The notes under the pieces were generated by a model that saw only the letters and a list, made by a program, of their open reading frames with translations, ran no database searches and was not told where the DNA came from. The position numbers were made by a program, and so were the translations under genes. A DNA stretch of 64,000 bases, taken from Pseudomonas huaxiensis (lineage in GTDB: Bacteria > Pseudomonadota > Gammaproteobacteria > Pseudomonadales > Pseudomonadaceae). This document shows positions 25,646-34,283 of this stretch, piece after piece; within the stretch, counting starts at the first letter, position 1, and the number at the start of each line of letters is the position of its first letter. The stretch covers positions 1 to 64,000 of the forward strand of contig NZ_QKVL01000028.1 in the NCBI RefSeq assembly GCF_003231275.1. Direction: 5' to 3'.

Positions 25646-26763
25646 ACGGCGCTGGTCAGCAGGCGGGTCACGCGGCCACGAACGTCCTGCAACTGGGCCG
25701 GCATGGTCTGGCTATTGAAGTTGGCGTCGATTTCCCGCAGCAGGTTTTCCAGTTGCGCGCTGGCGGGTGGTTCGCTGCGGGCGAGGTAGTCTTCGGCGGT
25801 TTCCAGGAGACGGCTGAGCCGCGACATCGGCTGCAACGTCGCCTCTTCGACCGCGCTGAACAAATGGCTGTTGCTGGACTGGGCGAACAGATCGCGCAGG
25901 ACCTCACGACCGTGCTGCTGAATTTCCTTGGTCGGCAGCACATACAGCAGCGGCCACAGGTCCGCTTCGCTGGCCTCGGTGCGACCACTGAGCAACGCGG
26001 CGGCGGCGATCAGGCGCTGGGACTTGACGATGCGCCGGTCCGACAGCTGCACGCCGGCCTCGCGCAGGCGGCGGATGGCCTGGGCCAGCGCGGGACGAAC
26101 CTGCGCGAGATCGACATCTTTCAGGGCATGGCCCAGCACATCCAGCTGGCTCAGCCCCAGCAGTTGCTGGACCGGGCGCTGCTCGGACTGCCAGCCGCCG
26201 GACAGCATCGCTTCGAGCTGGTTGTCCGGCACCGAATCGACGAACAGGTGCAGCAGGAAGCGATCACCGAAGGCCGCCAGCGCTTCATCGTCCGGCAGGC
26301 CATTGGCGGCGCCGACGCACACCCGCAGCGGGCATTGGATCTGGGTGTGACCGCGCCGGAAACGGCGCTCGTTGAGCACGCCAAGCAGCGTGTTGAGGAT
26401 CGCGGTGGAACCGAGGAAAACTTCGTCGAGAAAGACGATATCGGCTTCTGGCAGCATGCCACTGACGTCGGTTTCCACCGTGCCCTCGCGCAGCTTTTTC
26501 AGGTCCACGGTGCCGAACAGTTCCGAGGGTTCGGTGAAGCGTCCGAGCAGGTATTCGAAATAGCGCCCGCCCATGCACTGCGCCACCCGGCGCACCACCG
26601 CACTCTTGGCGGTACCGGGCGGCCCGACCACCAGAATGTGCTCCTGCGCGACGGCAGCCAGAACAATCAGCTCGGCCAGTTGCTCCCGCCCCACCAACCC
26701 CTCGGTGGCAACCCGCACCGCCTGACGAATCTGTGCGGCAGCGCTCTGCAATGACGCGGACAT
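25642..26763 (-). CDS. MoxR-family AAA+ ATPase
   Basis: This 373-residue AAA+ ATPase has Walker A GPPGTAKS (47-54), Walker B IVFLDE (109-114), and the MoxR/RavA-type segment FLGSTAILNTLLGVLNERRFRRG. MoxR ATPases act as chaperones with vWA partners. It is the first gene of a tight four-gene operon with a vWA-like protein and two bpX/propeller proteins. The ATG at 26763 is used because AAGG lies seven bases upstream; the GTG at 26769 would leave no room for a ribosome site. The spacing of 152 bases from the preceding acetyltransferase suggests a separate promoter. Confidence 0.85.
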   Translation of the reverse strand: MSASLQSAAAQIRQAVRVATEGLVGREQLAELIVLAAVAQEHILVVGPPGTAKSAVVRRVAQCMGGRYFEYLLGRFTEPSELFGTVDLKKLREGTVETDVSGMLPEADIVFLDEVFLGSTAILNTLLGVLNERRFRRGHTQIQCPLRVCVGAANGLPDDEALAAFGDRFLLHLFVDSVPDNQLEAMLSGGWQSEQRPVQQLLGLSQLDVLGHALKDVDLAQVRPALAQAIRRLREAGVQLSDRRIVKSQRLIAAAALLSGRTEASEADLWPLLYVLPTKEIQQHGREVLRDLFAQSSNSHLFSAVEEATLQPMSRLSRLLETAEDYLARSEPPASAQLENLLREIDANFNSQTMPAQLQDVRGRVTRLLTSAV

Positions 26764-26915
26764 AAGCACCTTCCCTGAGCTGAAACGAAGAATCTTGCCT
26801 CAGGAAAAGGCGTAATCACAAGAAGGAAAATGCCGTGATAGAGCGTTTGATTACCTGAATTCAACCACGCGTCGCGACGGATCATCACGAGGACGTGCAC
26901 TGCAGGCACGGCATT

Positions 26916-27599
26916 TTACTGAAGCAGCCGTCCGCCCTTGCGCGTCAATTCCAGCCGCCGATAGGTCGCCGGCGAAAGCCCTTCCAGCCTCTCCAGACAC
27001 GCCGCCGGATCGTTCAGCGGCAGCTTCTTCAGTTCTTCGAAATCCCGCTCCCACCATTGGGTCGCCAGTAGGCGCTCGATCATCTCTTCGGGATAGCGAT
27101 AGCGAATCACCCTCGCCGGCACGCCGGCAACCACCGCGTAGGGCGGAACATCCTGAGTGACCAGAGCGCGGGTGGCGATGATAGCGCCGGTGCCGATGTG
27201 TACACCTTCGAGAATCAGCGCTTCATGGCCGACCCAGACGTCATGGCCGAGGGTGGCCATCTCGATGGGGGCATCGTATTCCCAGTCGGTGTCGGTGTAC
27301 TGGAAGGGATGGGTGCTGAGCCAGTCGGTGGGATGGTTGTGTTTTTCCTGGCCGATAACCACGCCGTTGCCAATAGAGCAAAAGCGCCCGATGGCGCCGA
27401 CGAACTGCAACTGGCCTTCACCGCGAATGTAGGTGTGAGCACCGATGGACAGCGCATGGCTGGCGACCTGCACATTGCCCATGCGCACACCGTCTTCAAG
27501 GGTGAGCACGGACTTCTTGTGGAACTTCGACAAGCGGCTGCCGAGCTTGCAGCCCTGGCGGCGAATCCAGCGGTTCCAGTACCAATCAGCGATGGGCAT
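26916..27599 (-). CDS. CatB-related O-acetyltransferase (left-handed beta-helix)
   Basis: This 227-residue protein has the imperfect hexapeptide repeats of a trimeric left-handed beta-helix acyltransferase (VGAIGRFCSIGNGVVIG; ATLGHDVWVGHEALILEG; IGTGAIIATRALVTQDVPPYAVVAGVPAR). The catalytic histidine candidate lies in GQEKHNHPTDWLS. Substrates in this family range from chloramphenicol or streptogramins to sugars, so no drug resistance is claimed. The start at 27599 (MPIADWYW) has AGGAG upstream; a further ATG at 27632 lacks one. Confidence 0.75.
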   Translation of the reverse strand: MPIADWYWNRWIRRQGCKLGSRLSKFHKKSVLTLEDGVRMGNVQVASHALSIGAHTYIRGEGQLQFVGAIGRFCSIGNGVVIGQEKHNHPTDWLSTHPFQYTDTDWEYDAPIEMATLGHDVWVGHEALILEGVHIGTGAIIATRALVTQDVPPYAVVAGVPARVIRYRYPEEMIERLLATQWWERDFEELKKLPLNDPAACLERLEGLSPATYRRLELTRKGGRLLQ

Positions 27600-27701
27600 C
27601 CCCGACTCCTGTTGTTGTTCAACGTCCCCCAACCTGACGGCGAGGGGGCGTAATGGTAGTCGCTCAGGTCGGGAAATGCAGCCGGGGGCCGTCAGTTGCG
27701 C

Positions 27702-29021
27702 TCAGTAACTCCACACCAGCAACACCTGCCCATAAAGATTGCCCCGCGACGTCTCCAACTGGCTCCCGCCGTCCTCCGCGCTGCGCCGGGGTTTGTAGTA
27801 GCCCACCAGCGGCAGCACGCTCCAGTGCTGATCGATAGCCCACTCCGCGTAAAGATCCAGCTCGCGAGCATCGCGATTGCCCAGGCTCGGGTCGAGGGTG
27901 TCGAAGGTATAGAACAGCGCACCCACGTTGACGCTATCGCTCACTGCGGCCTTGACGCCGAGATGGTGCACGCGGGTGTTGCTGTTGAACGGGCCGGCAT
28001 AGTTGGACGCGACCTCACCCTGGAACCAGGTCCCCAACGCCCGGCCATTGCCATAGAACAGCGGGTCGTAGCCTTCGGAAAAGCGGCTGTAGCGGTAGTT
28101 GACGCTGGGTTTGCCGGGCAGTTGCGAGAAGGTCCAGCCGGCTTCGAGGTACCAGGCGTTTTCGTTGCCGGCGTCCTTGCGCTCCCAGGCGTGTTCAGCG
28201 GCAAGGAACAGGTCGCTGACGCCGGCGTTGCCCTGGGTGCGGACGCTGTAAAGCTTCATGCCCTTGCGCTCGGGGTAAAGCAGTTCGGCCAAGGCCTCGT
28301 CGGTGTCGGTGACCGTGATGGCAGTCAGGCCAAAGGTCGCGGGCGCAGCGATGTGTTCGAGGGTCGCAACCGCCAGCTCAGGGCTGGCCTGGGCCGGGTT
28401 GTCGGACTTCAGCCACATCAGGTCGCCACGCCAGCCCTGGTCGCCGCCCAACCGCAGGATGGCGGTCTGGTCGAAGGCCTTGCGGCCAGTGAGGTAGTAG
28501 GCGCCGCCGCGGTTGACCGCGCCGTCCAGCATGCCGCGGCCGATGTTCAGGGCGTCGCCGGAAATCAGGAAGCCGTCCCCCACCACGACGTTCTGGCGGC
28601 CGCCAGAAAGCTCCAGGCCGTTCTCGCCCAAGGCCGGAAACAGGTCGGCGGAGCGCCAGCCGAGCCAGGCGTTTTCGATTTTCGTGGTGCGCTCGTCGCC
28701 GACCGTCCAGCCCGCGGCATCGCCATCGCCGAAGGTGGCGCTGCTGACCCAGTCGAGGGCGCCATGGAGTTCGCCAAGGCCGGCCGTGCGGTGCTTGAAG
28801 TCGATGCCGTATTGCAGTGTGGTTTCCTGCCAGTTGACGCTGCCGGGTTCGCGTTCGCCGGTCTGGCCGTAGCTTTCGCCGCTGTGGAAGACGCCGGCAG
28901 CGCCTTGCAGCCTGGCGGCGATTTCACTGTCGGCATCCTGATACAGGGTCAGCGCCTGCGCCCAGGGTGAAAGAGCCAGCAGCAGCGGGACGGATGCCTG
29001 GAGTTGTTGTTTTCGCATCAT
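27702..29021 (-). CDS. Outer-membrane beta-barrel porin-like protein
   Basis: This 439-residue protein has a signal peptide ending near AQA (about 22), alternating strand patterns throughout, and a C-terminal strand ending in aromatic tyrosine (GQVLLVWSY), the hallmark of barrel proteins handled by the Bam complex. It is not a classical OprD sequence. It is the distal gene of a cluster with a permease, a FAD oxidase and a SnoaL-like protein, which suggests that it brings the cluster's substrate across the outer membrane. Confidence 0.65.
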   Translation of the reverse strand: MMRKQQLQASVPLLLALSPWAQALTLYQDADSEIAARLQGAAGVFHSGESYGQTGEREPGSVNWQETTLQYGIDFKHRTAGLGELHGALDWVSSATFGDGDAAGWTVGDERTTKIENAWLGWRSADLFPALGENGLELSGGRQNVVVGDGFLISGDALNIGRGMLDGAVNRGGAYYLTGRKAFDQTAILRLGGDQGWRGDLMWLKSDNPAQASPELAVATLEHIAAPATFGLTAITVTDTDEALAELLYPERKGMKLYSVRTQGNAGVSDLFLAAEHAWERKDAGNENAWYLEAGWTFSQLPGKPSVNYRYSRFSEGYDPLFYGNGRALGTWFQGEVASNYAGPFNSNTRVHHLGVKAAVSDSVNVGALFYTFDTLDPSLGNRDARELDLYAEWAIDQHWSVLPLVGYYKPRRSAEDGGSQLETSRGNLYGQVLLVWSY

Positions 29022-29075
29022 GACGGTCTCGGAACAGGAAGGAGAATGGCTCCCGCAGGAGCCGGCGACGGGGCT

Positions 29076-29465
29076 TCAGGCGGGGATCTCACCCTCGGCA
29101 TACATGTCGGCGATCACCCGCCACTGGCCCTCGATCAGCGACCAGACGAACAGGCTCTTCATCGCGAACGCCTCGCCCTCCAGCGGCAACACGCGCCAGG
29201 TGACCCAGGTGTAGGCGGCGCTGTCGCCCAGCGCGGTGAGGCGGTCGATGCGGATCGAGGCACCGCGGGAGTCGGTCACCAGGGCGGTGAGCAGTTCACG
29301 CAGTTGCGCGGTACCGTGGTACAGCGCGTCGCTGCCGGCGCCGGTGATTTCAGTGGCGTCGGTGTACAGCTCGCGGACGATGGCGTCGGCATCGCGGCGA
29401 GCCCACAGGGTTTGCAGCAGGTCGAGGCGGGCTTGCAGGGACGTTTTCAGGGCAGCAGAAGGCAT
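29076..29465 (-). CDS. SnoaL/NTF2-like fold protein
   Basis: This 129-residue protein has the cone-shaped NTF2-like pattern: an N-terminal helix (TSLQARLDLLQTLWARRDADAIV), VRELYTDATEITGAGSDALYHG, then strands including SAAYTWVTWRVLP and FVWSLIEGQWRVIADMYAEG. Such proteins are small isomerases, hydrolases or ligand binders. The start has GAGAGGA upstream. It probably acts on an intermediate of the neighbouring oxidase pathway (inference). Confidence 0.65.
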   Translation of the reverse strand: MPSAALKTSLQARLDLLQTLWARRDADAIVRELYTDATEITGAGSDALYHGTAQLRELLTALVTDSRGASIRIDRLTALGDSAAYTWVTWRVLPLEGEAFAMKSLFVWSLIEGQWRVIADMYAEGEIPA

Positions 29466-29527
29466 GTTCGAATCCTCTCGGTCGAAGGGTGGGTGCCCCG
29501 CAGGGGCGTTTCAGGTCGGGTTGGGGG

Positions 29528-30829
29528 TCAGCGGCGGCCGTTGCGGTAGCCGGCGAGTTGGTGACTGACCTTGCCCAGGGTGCAGATCAGGTTGCGCAGG
29601 TTGTCCTTGCCGGGAATGCGGGTGCGGGGGATCGCGCTCATCACGTCCCAATGGCGCGAGCCGCGGGTCATGCCGTCGGCCACCACCTGGCTGATGACGT
29701 GGCTCGGGGTCACGCCGAAGCCGGAGTAGCCCTGGACGAAATAGGCGTTGGGCCGGCCCGGCAAGGTGCCGATCTGCGGAAACAGGTTGGCGCTGCACTC
29801 CATCGGCCCGCCCCAGGCGAGGTCGATGCGCACGGGTTCCAGATAAGGGAACACCTTGAGCATCAGCTTGCGGTTCCACTCTTTGAGGTCGTTGGGGATG
29901 TACTCCAGCATCCGCGTGGCCGAGCCGAACAACAGGCGGTTTTCGTTGGTGACGCGGTAGTACTCGATCACCGGGCGGATGTCGCTGAAGGCGCCACGGA
30001 TGGGGCTGATCTGCTGGATCAGCGCGTCCGGCATCGGCTCGGTGACCAACTGGAAGGCGTAGGTGTTGACGATGCTCTTGTGCAGCTCGGGTTCCAGGCG
30101 GTCGAGAAAGGCGCCGCACGACCACAGGATCTTCTTCGCTCGCACCGAACCCTTGGCGGTACGAATGTGGATGGTGTCGCCGTAGGTCACCTCGAGCACC
30201 GGGGTGTTTTCGAAGATCCGTCCGCCCTGCTCCACCAGTGCCTTGGCGGAGCCCAGCAGCATGTTCAGCGAGTGCAGATGGCCGTTGCCCATGTGCTTGA
30301 GCGCGCAGGTGTAGGCATCCGAGCCGACGATGCCACGGACTTCGCTGCCTTCCAGATACGCGATCTCATGGTTCGGACTGAGTTGCTTGAATTCCTTTTC
30401 CCAGGTCTGCAGCAGTTTGCCCTGGCGCTTGTTGAATCCGAGGTAGCCGTAGCCGTGGCGGAAGTCGGCGTCGATGTCGTACTTGGCGATGCGCGACTGG
30501 ATGATCGACGCGCCCAGGTCGCTGATCTCGAAGACGGCCTGCAGGCCATCGTCGCCAACGCTCTTGCGGATCTTCTCCAGGTCGTGGCCGATGCCGGCCA
30601 TGATGTGCCCACCGTTGCGGCCCGAACCGCCGAAGCCCAGGTAACGAGCCTCCAGCAGGACGATATCGGTGACACCGCGCTCGGCCAGTTCCAGTGCAGT
30701 GTTGACGCCGGAAAAGCCACCGCCGATGACCATGACCTCGGCCTCCAGGTCCTGCTCCAGATCGGGGAACCTGAGATCGTATTTGCGCGTGGCGGTGTAA
30801 TAGGTGGTGGGGGTTTCTACGGACAGCAT
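29528..30829 (-). CDS. FAD-dependent amine/amino acid oxidoreductase (PuuB/DAO-like)
   Basis: This 433-residue enzyme has the dinucleotide motif VMVIGGGFSGVNTALELAERG near residue 32 and the RYLGFGGSGRNGGHI segment typical of gamma-glutamylputrescine oxidase and related glycine/sarcosine oxidase-fold proteins. The C-terminal FAD motif is QGYSGFGVTPSH. It should oxidise a primary or secondary amine, releasing an aldehyde, ammonia and reduced flavin. AAGGTGAA precedes the ATG. It lies 33 bases after the permease gene and is likely co-transcribed with it. Confidence 0.78.
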   Translation of the reverse strand: MLSVETPTTYYTATRKYDLRFPDLEQDLEAEVMVIGGGFSGVNTALELAERGVTDIVLLEARYLGFGGSGRNGGHIMAGIGHDLEKIRKSVGDDGLQAVFEISDLGASIIQSRIAKYDIDADFRHGYGYLGFNKRQGKLLQTWEKEFKQLSPNHEIAYLEGSEVRGIVGSDAYTCALKHMGNGHLHSLNMLLGSAKALVEQGGRIFENTPVLEVTYGDTIHIRTAKGSVRAKKILWSCGAFLDRLEPELHKSIVNTYAFQLVTEPMPDALIQQISPIRGAFSDIRPVIEYYRVTNENRLLFGSATRMLEYIPNDLKEWNRKLMLKVFPYLEPVRIDLAWGGPMECSANLFPQIGTLPGRPNAYFVQGYSGFGVTPSHVISQVVADGMTRGSRHWDVMSAIPRTRIPGKDNLRNLICTLGKVSHQLAGYRNGRR

Positions 30830-30862
30830 GGGTTCACCTTGTACATGTCGTGATCGAACCGG

Positions 30863-32308
30863 TTAACGGGAAAGCGCGCCCGGCGCGGGGTGACGGTCCT
30901 GGAGCCGGCGGATGCCGTAGAGCACCAGCGACAGCAGGAGAATGCCCAGGCCGGTGGCGACTTCTTTCAGGCCGCCGTAGCCAGCCAGTTCCGCCGACGC
31001 AGTGCCGACCACCACCACGACGGCAGTGAACAGGCTCAGGACCCAGGCGACCGGAATCCAGGCACGGCCCAGCCGCACCGGGCGCGGCAGGTCCGGCGCG
31101 TCGTGGCGCAGCAGGAGGAAACCGGACAAGGCGAAGAAGATCGCCACCAGGTAGCCGATATTGGCCGTCACCAGCATCGCCAGCGGCGAGGACAACAGGA
31201 AGATCATCGCCAGGTTGAGTACCACCGCCACGCTCATGCAACGCCCCGGCACCTGGTGCTTGTTGAGGGTGCCCAACTGGCGGATGGTCAGGCCTTCCAG
31301 GGCCATCCCGTAGAGGGCGCGGGAACCGTCGGCCAGGGCGGCATTGAGGCCCATGAACAGGCCGACCAGCAGGGCACCGATGAAAAAATCACTGTAGCCA
31401 CTGCCCACCACCGCGTTGAAGGCATCGATGTAGAAGCCGCTCGGGTTGGCCAGTGCGGCTTCGCGGTCCACCAGCCCGCCGAGGCCGAAGGCGACGGCGG
31501 CGAACACCAGCACCGTGTAGCCGCCGGAGGTCAGCAGGGCCAGGCGCATATCGCGCTGGCTGCGGTACTCCGGGCCGAAAGCGGCGCACATCTCGGTGCC
31601 GTAGGCGCTCCAACTGACCAGGAACAACCACACCAGGGCGGTGCGCCAGAAACTCCAGTCCAGCGCCACCGGCTCGCTGAGGGCGTGACGGAAACGTTCG
31701 ACGCTCCAGCCATCGCCGAACACCGGCGACACCGCCAGCACCAGGATCGGCACCAGCAACAACGCGCCCATGTATTTCGACACCGACGCGGCCATATGCA
31801 CGCCCAGGCGATTGAACTGCCAGAACAGCAACAACAGACCAGCCCCGATCAATTGCGATAGACCGACACTCAGCGGGCCGAAGCTGTAGCTCCAGGTCTG
31901 GCTGGAGAACCACTGAGCCTGGGCCAGCGCACCGGCGCTGACACTGACGATGGACAACACCGCCGACCAGCCCAGCCAGTAGCCAAACGAGGCCAGCGGA
32001 CCGACCAGCGTGCAACGTCGGCGCCAGCCTTCGGTAGCGATCATGGAGATGCCGCCGGGCTTGTCCGGGAACATCGCCGAGACTTCAAGGAAGATCCAGT
32101 TCTGACACGCACCGACGGCGGCCGAGCCAACCCAGAGCGCCAGGGCGCCGACCGGACCGAGCACACCAAGGGCAAAACCGAAGGACGCGAAAATGGAACC
32201 GGACACCGCCATCGACAGGGCGAAGGCGTCGGTCCAGCGCAAGGTGGGCTGTAGATGCTGGCTATTGTTGTTATTCATGGCCGGATACGCGGTAGTGGGA
32301 CGAGCCAT
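30863..32308 (-). CDS. APC-superfamily amino acid/amine permease
   Basis: This 481-residue inner-membrane transporter has about twelve hydrophobic segments. Conserved features are the first-helix stretch ALSMAVSGSIFASFGFALG and the MFPDKPGGISMIATEGW segment of the APC family. The start at 32308 (MARPTTAYP) has GAGGG about nine bases upstream; an internal ATG at 32278 is the alternative. It heads a catabolic cluster and is divergent from an AraC-type regulator. Confidence 0.78.
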   Translation of the reverse strand: MARPTTAYPAMNNNNSQHLQPTLRWTDAFALSMAVSGSIFASFGFALGVLGPVGALALWVGSAAVGACQNWIFLEVSAMFPDKPGGISMIATEGWRRRCTLVGPLASFGYWLGWSAVLSIVSVSAGALAQAQWFSSQTWSYSFGPLSVGLSQLIGAGLLLLFWQFNRLGVHMAASVSKYMGALLLVPILVLAVSPVFGDGWSVERFRHALSEPVALDWSFWRTALVWLFLVSWSAYGTEMCAAFGPEYRSQRDMRLALLTSGGYTVLVFAAVAFGLGGLVDREAALANPSGFYIDAFNAVVGSGYSDFFIGALLVGLFMGLNAALADGSRALYGMALEGLTIRQLGTLNKHQVPGRCMSVAVVLNLAMIFLLSSPLAMLVTANIGYLVAIFFALSGFLLLRHDAPDLPRPVRLGRAWIPVAWVLSLFTAVVVVVGTASAELAGYGGLKEVATGLGILLLSLVLYGIRRLQDRHPAPGALSR

Positions 32309-32407
32309 GATTAAAGACCCTCGCCGCCTGTGCTGAACACGGCTCACAGCGCCAGCCGCTTGCCTCGCCGTGCCATGCGTCGCGACGGCGTCGGCGAACT
32401 TGTAAAA

Positions 32408-32431
32408 ACAATTAACATGTTAGTAGATTGT
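32408..32431. promoter_or_regulatory. Palindrome in the divergent promoter region
   Basis: ACAAT-TAACATGTTA-gtag-ATTGT contains the perfect 10-base palindrome TAACATGTTA (32413-32422) within outer ACAAT/ATTGT arms. It lies between the divergent permease and AraC genes and is a candidate regulator site. The rest of 32309-32499 shows nothing else. Confidence 0.4.
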
Positions 32432-32499
32432 CACGAACTCCCGTTCCACCGCGCGCCCCCACAAGAACAACACCGGCTTCAGCCGGCCCGAGGTAAGCG

Positions 32500-33441
32500 A
32501 TGAACCTGCAGCACGCGAATCTGTTTCAAGGGCGCGAAGGCTTCGAAGTCTGGCATGGCGACCTCGCTTCCAGTTGCGGCACCTTCCATGTCGAACCGCC
32601 GGCCGACAGCCACATCACCAGCTTCCAGGGCGCCGTCACCGCGCTGGACCGCCAGCGCTGCCAGGTCGAAGGCGCGCGCATCACCAGCAATTGCTCCCAC
32701 GTGCACCGCTCGCAGCGCGACATTCGCGGCGACGACAAAGACTTCTTCTATCTGGTGCTGCAACTGAGCGGAGAAGCGCTGAGTTGCCAGTCCGACGCCC
32801 AGACCCGTCTTGCCAGTGGCGATCTGGTGCTGCTGGATGTGGCCCGACCGAGCGACTTTCACTTTCGCGGACTAAGTGATCAGGTTTCGCTGATCCTGCC
32901 GCGCCAGGACGTGCTGCGACGCTTTCGCGAGCAACGCTTGCGGATCAACCAGCGGATCGACGCGGCATCCGCCATAGGCGCGATGAGCGCCATGCTGGTG
33001 GGCCAGTTGCTCAACGACACCCGCCTCACCACCGACGAATCTCTCGCGGTACTCGATGCCCTCCTCGCCCTGCTGCGCCCGGCCTTGACGGCGGAACCGG
33101 GCGATCCGTCCGAGGCCTCGCCGCCGGCGGTGATGACCAAGGCCAAGGCCGTGATCGAGCGCTACCTGACGGATGAAAGCCTGTGCCCGGAACGCATCGC
33201 TTGCACGGCCGGCACCTCGGTGCGCAACCTGCATCGCCTGTTCGCGCGATATGAAACCAGTGTGGGTCGCTACATCCTCGAACGCCGCCTGCACCGCTGC
33301 GCCGAGGCGATCCTGCAAAGCGACGTGAAAATCACCCCTATCGCCCTGAGTTGGGGGTTCAAGGACCTGAGCCATTTTTCCAGGGCATTCAAGAGCGAGT
33401 TCGGGGTGTCGCCGCGGGAGTATCGGGAGCGGCGGGGGTAG
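32500..33441 (+). CDS. AraC-family transcriptional regulator (FeaR-like)
   Basis: This 313-residue regulator has an N-terminal AraC-binding-like cupin domain (about 10-190) and a C-terminal double helix-turn-helix (about 205-313): ACTAGTSVRNLHRLFARY and ITPIALSWGFKDLSHFSRAF, then EFGVSPREYRERRG. The layout is that of FeaR, activator of aromatic amine degradation. It is divergent from the permease/oxidase cluster and most likely activates it in response to the substrate. Confidence 0.82.
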   Translation: MNLQHANLFQGREGFEVWHGDLASSCGTFHVEPPADSHITSFQGAVTALDRQRCQVEGARITSNCSHVHRSQRDIRGDDKDFFYLVLQLSGEALSCQSDAQTRLASGDLVLLDVARPSDFHFRGLSDQVSLILPRQDVLRRFREQRLRINQRIDAASAIGAMSAMLVGQLLNDTRLTTDESLAVLDALLALLRPALTAEPGDPSEASPPAVMTKAKAVIERYLTDESLCPERIACTAGTSVRNLHRLFARYETSVGRYILERRLHRCAEAILQSDVKITPIALSWGFKDLSHFSRAFKSEFGVSPREYRERRG

Positions 33442-33478
33442 GGTTCAGGCGTGTGAAGGGAGCGCCGGAACATCACAC

Positions 33479-33883
33479 TCAGGCACCCGACAATACCCGC
33501 AACGCGGCAGATGCCAGAAAGCCGGAACGGCTCTTCTGTTCCGGGTGCGTTTTCACGTAGTCATCGATGCGCTGCAACAAGTGCTCAGGCAACGTTGCAT
33601 TGAAACGGACGGACTTTCCCAGGTAAGGCGTGATATCGAAGTCGACTACAGCCCATACACCGCCCGCATAGTCCGGGTTACTCAAGTGAGCATCAATCGG
33701 TCGGCCTTGAGGCAACGTCTCACCGTCAGCCACCAGCGCGTCGAAGTGCAGCGCCAGCGCCTCCTGCACATTGTCCAGAGCGTCCTCGACCGTTTCCCCT
33801 GCGCTGAAGCAACCAGGTACATCGGGAACGGTTACGCCGTAGTCGGAGTCGGGGTCTTTGTGAATGACTATCGGGATCTTCAC
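33479..33883 (-). CDS. hicB: HicB-type antitoxin
   Basis: This 134-residue protein has the HicB partial RNase H-like fold (KIPIVIHKDPDSDYGVTVPD, then VPGCFSAGETVEDALDNVQEAL) and a C-terminal ribbon-helix-helix (SVRFNATLPEHLLQRIDDYV). It starts with GTG at 33883, directed by AGGAGG five bases upstream, not with the upstream in-frame ATG. It neutralises HicA from the gene before it and represses the operon. Confidence 0.88.
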   Translation of the reverse strand: MKIPIVIHKDPDSDYGVTVPDVPGCFSAGETVEDALDNVQEALALHFDALVADGETLPQGRPIDAHLSNPDYAGGVWAVVDFDITPYLGKSVRFNATLPEHLLQRIDDYVKTHPEQKSRSGFLASAALRVLSGA

Positions 33884-33922
33884 GGAGTCCTCCTGGGGAA
33901 ACATGCTGGGGACTACTCCAGC

Positions 33923-34105
33923 TCATCTGAGGCCAGCGGCCCTGAGTATGCTGTGCAGCGTTCCGGTGGCTATCTGGATTTTAGGGTGCGGGACGGTGAC
34001 CCTTCCCGGCTTCACTGGATGCTTGAAATGGTGGTGGCTCCCACGAACGCCTATCAACAGCCACCCATCCGCCTCAAGCAGGGTAATGACTTCCCTGCTG
34101 CGCAT
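33923..34105 (-). CDS. hicA: HicA-type mRNA interferase toxin
   Basis: This 60-residue protein (MRSREVITLLEADGWLLI) has the double-stranded-RNA-binding-like HicA fold with the catalytic histidine in GSHHHFKHP. HicA cleaves mRNA independently of ribosomes. It precedes hicB by 39 bases, the usual toxin-first order. The start at 34105 gives the typical length; the ATG at 34141 adds 12 residues without family support. The pair appears intact. Confidence 0.87.
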   Translation of the reverse strand: MRSREVITLLEADGWLLIGVRGSHHHFKHPVKPGRVTVPHPKIQIATGTLHSILRAAGLR

Positions 34106-34237
34106 GTTATCAAGCGCCTCCGCTAAGTGTGTACCGTACACATCAATGCACTGGAGGCAAAGATTTTATACGCATGGCACACACGATGAAGTCAGCCGCC
34201 GCGTAACCCACCGTGCAACGCTTCCGAAGGCAGAAAC

Positions 34238-34267
34238 AAAAAAGGCCCACCGTCAGGTGAGCCTTTT
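34238..34267 (-). terminator. Terminator of oprD-family gene
   Basis: On the minus strand GGCTCACC-TGAC-GGTGGGCC is followed by six T, 17 bases past the stop at 34284. Confidence 0.8.
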
Positions 34268-34283
34268 CGTTACGCAATCAGAA

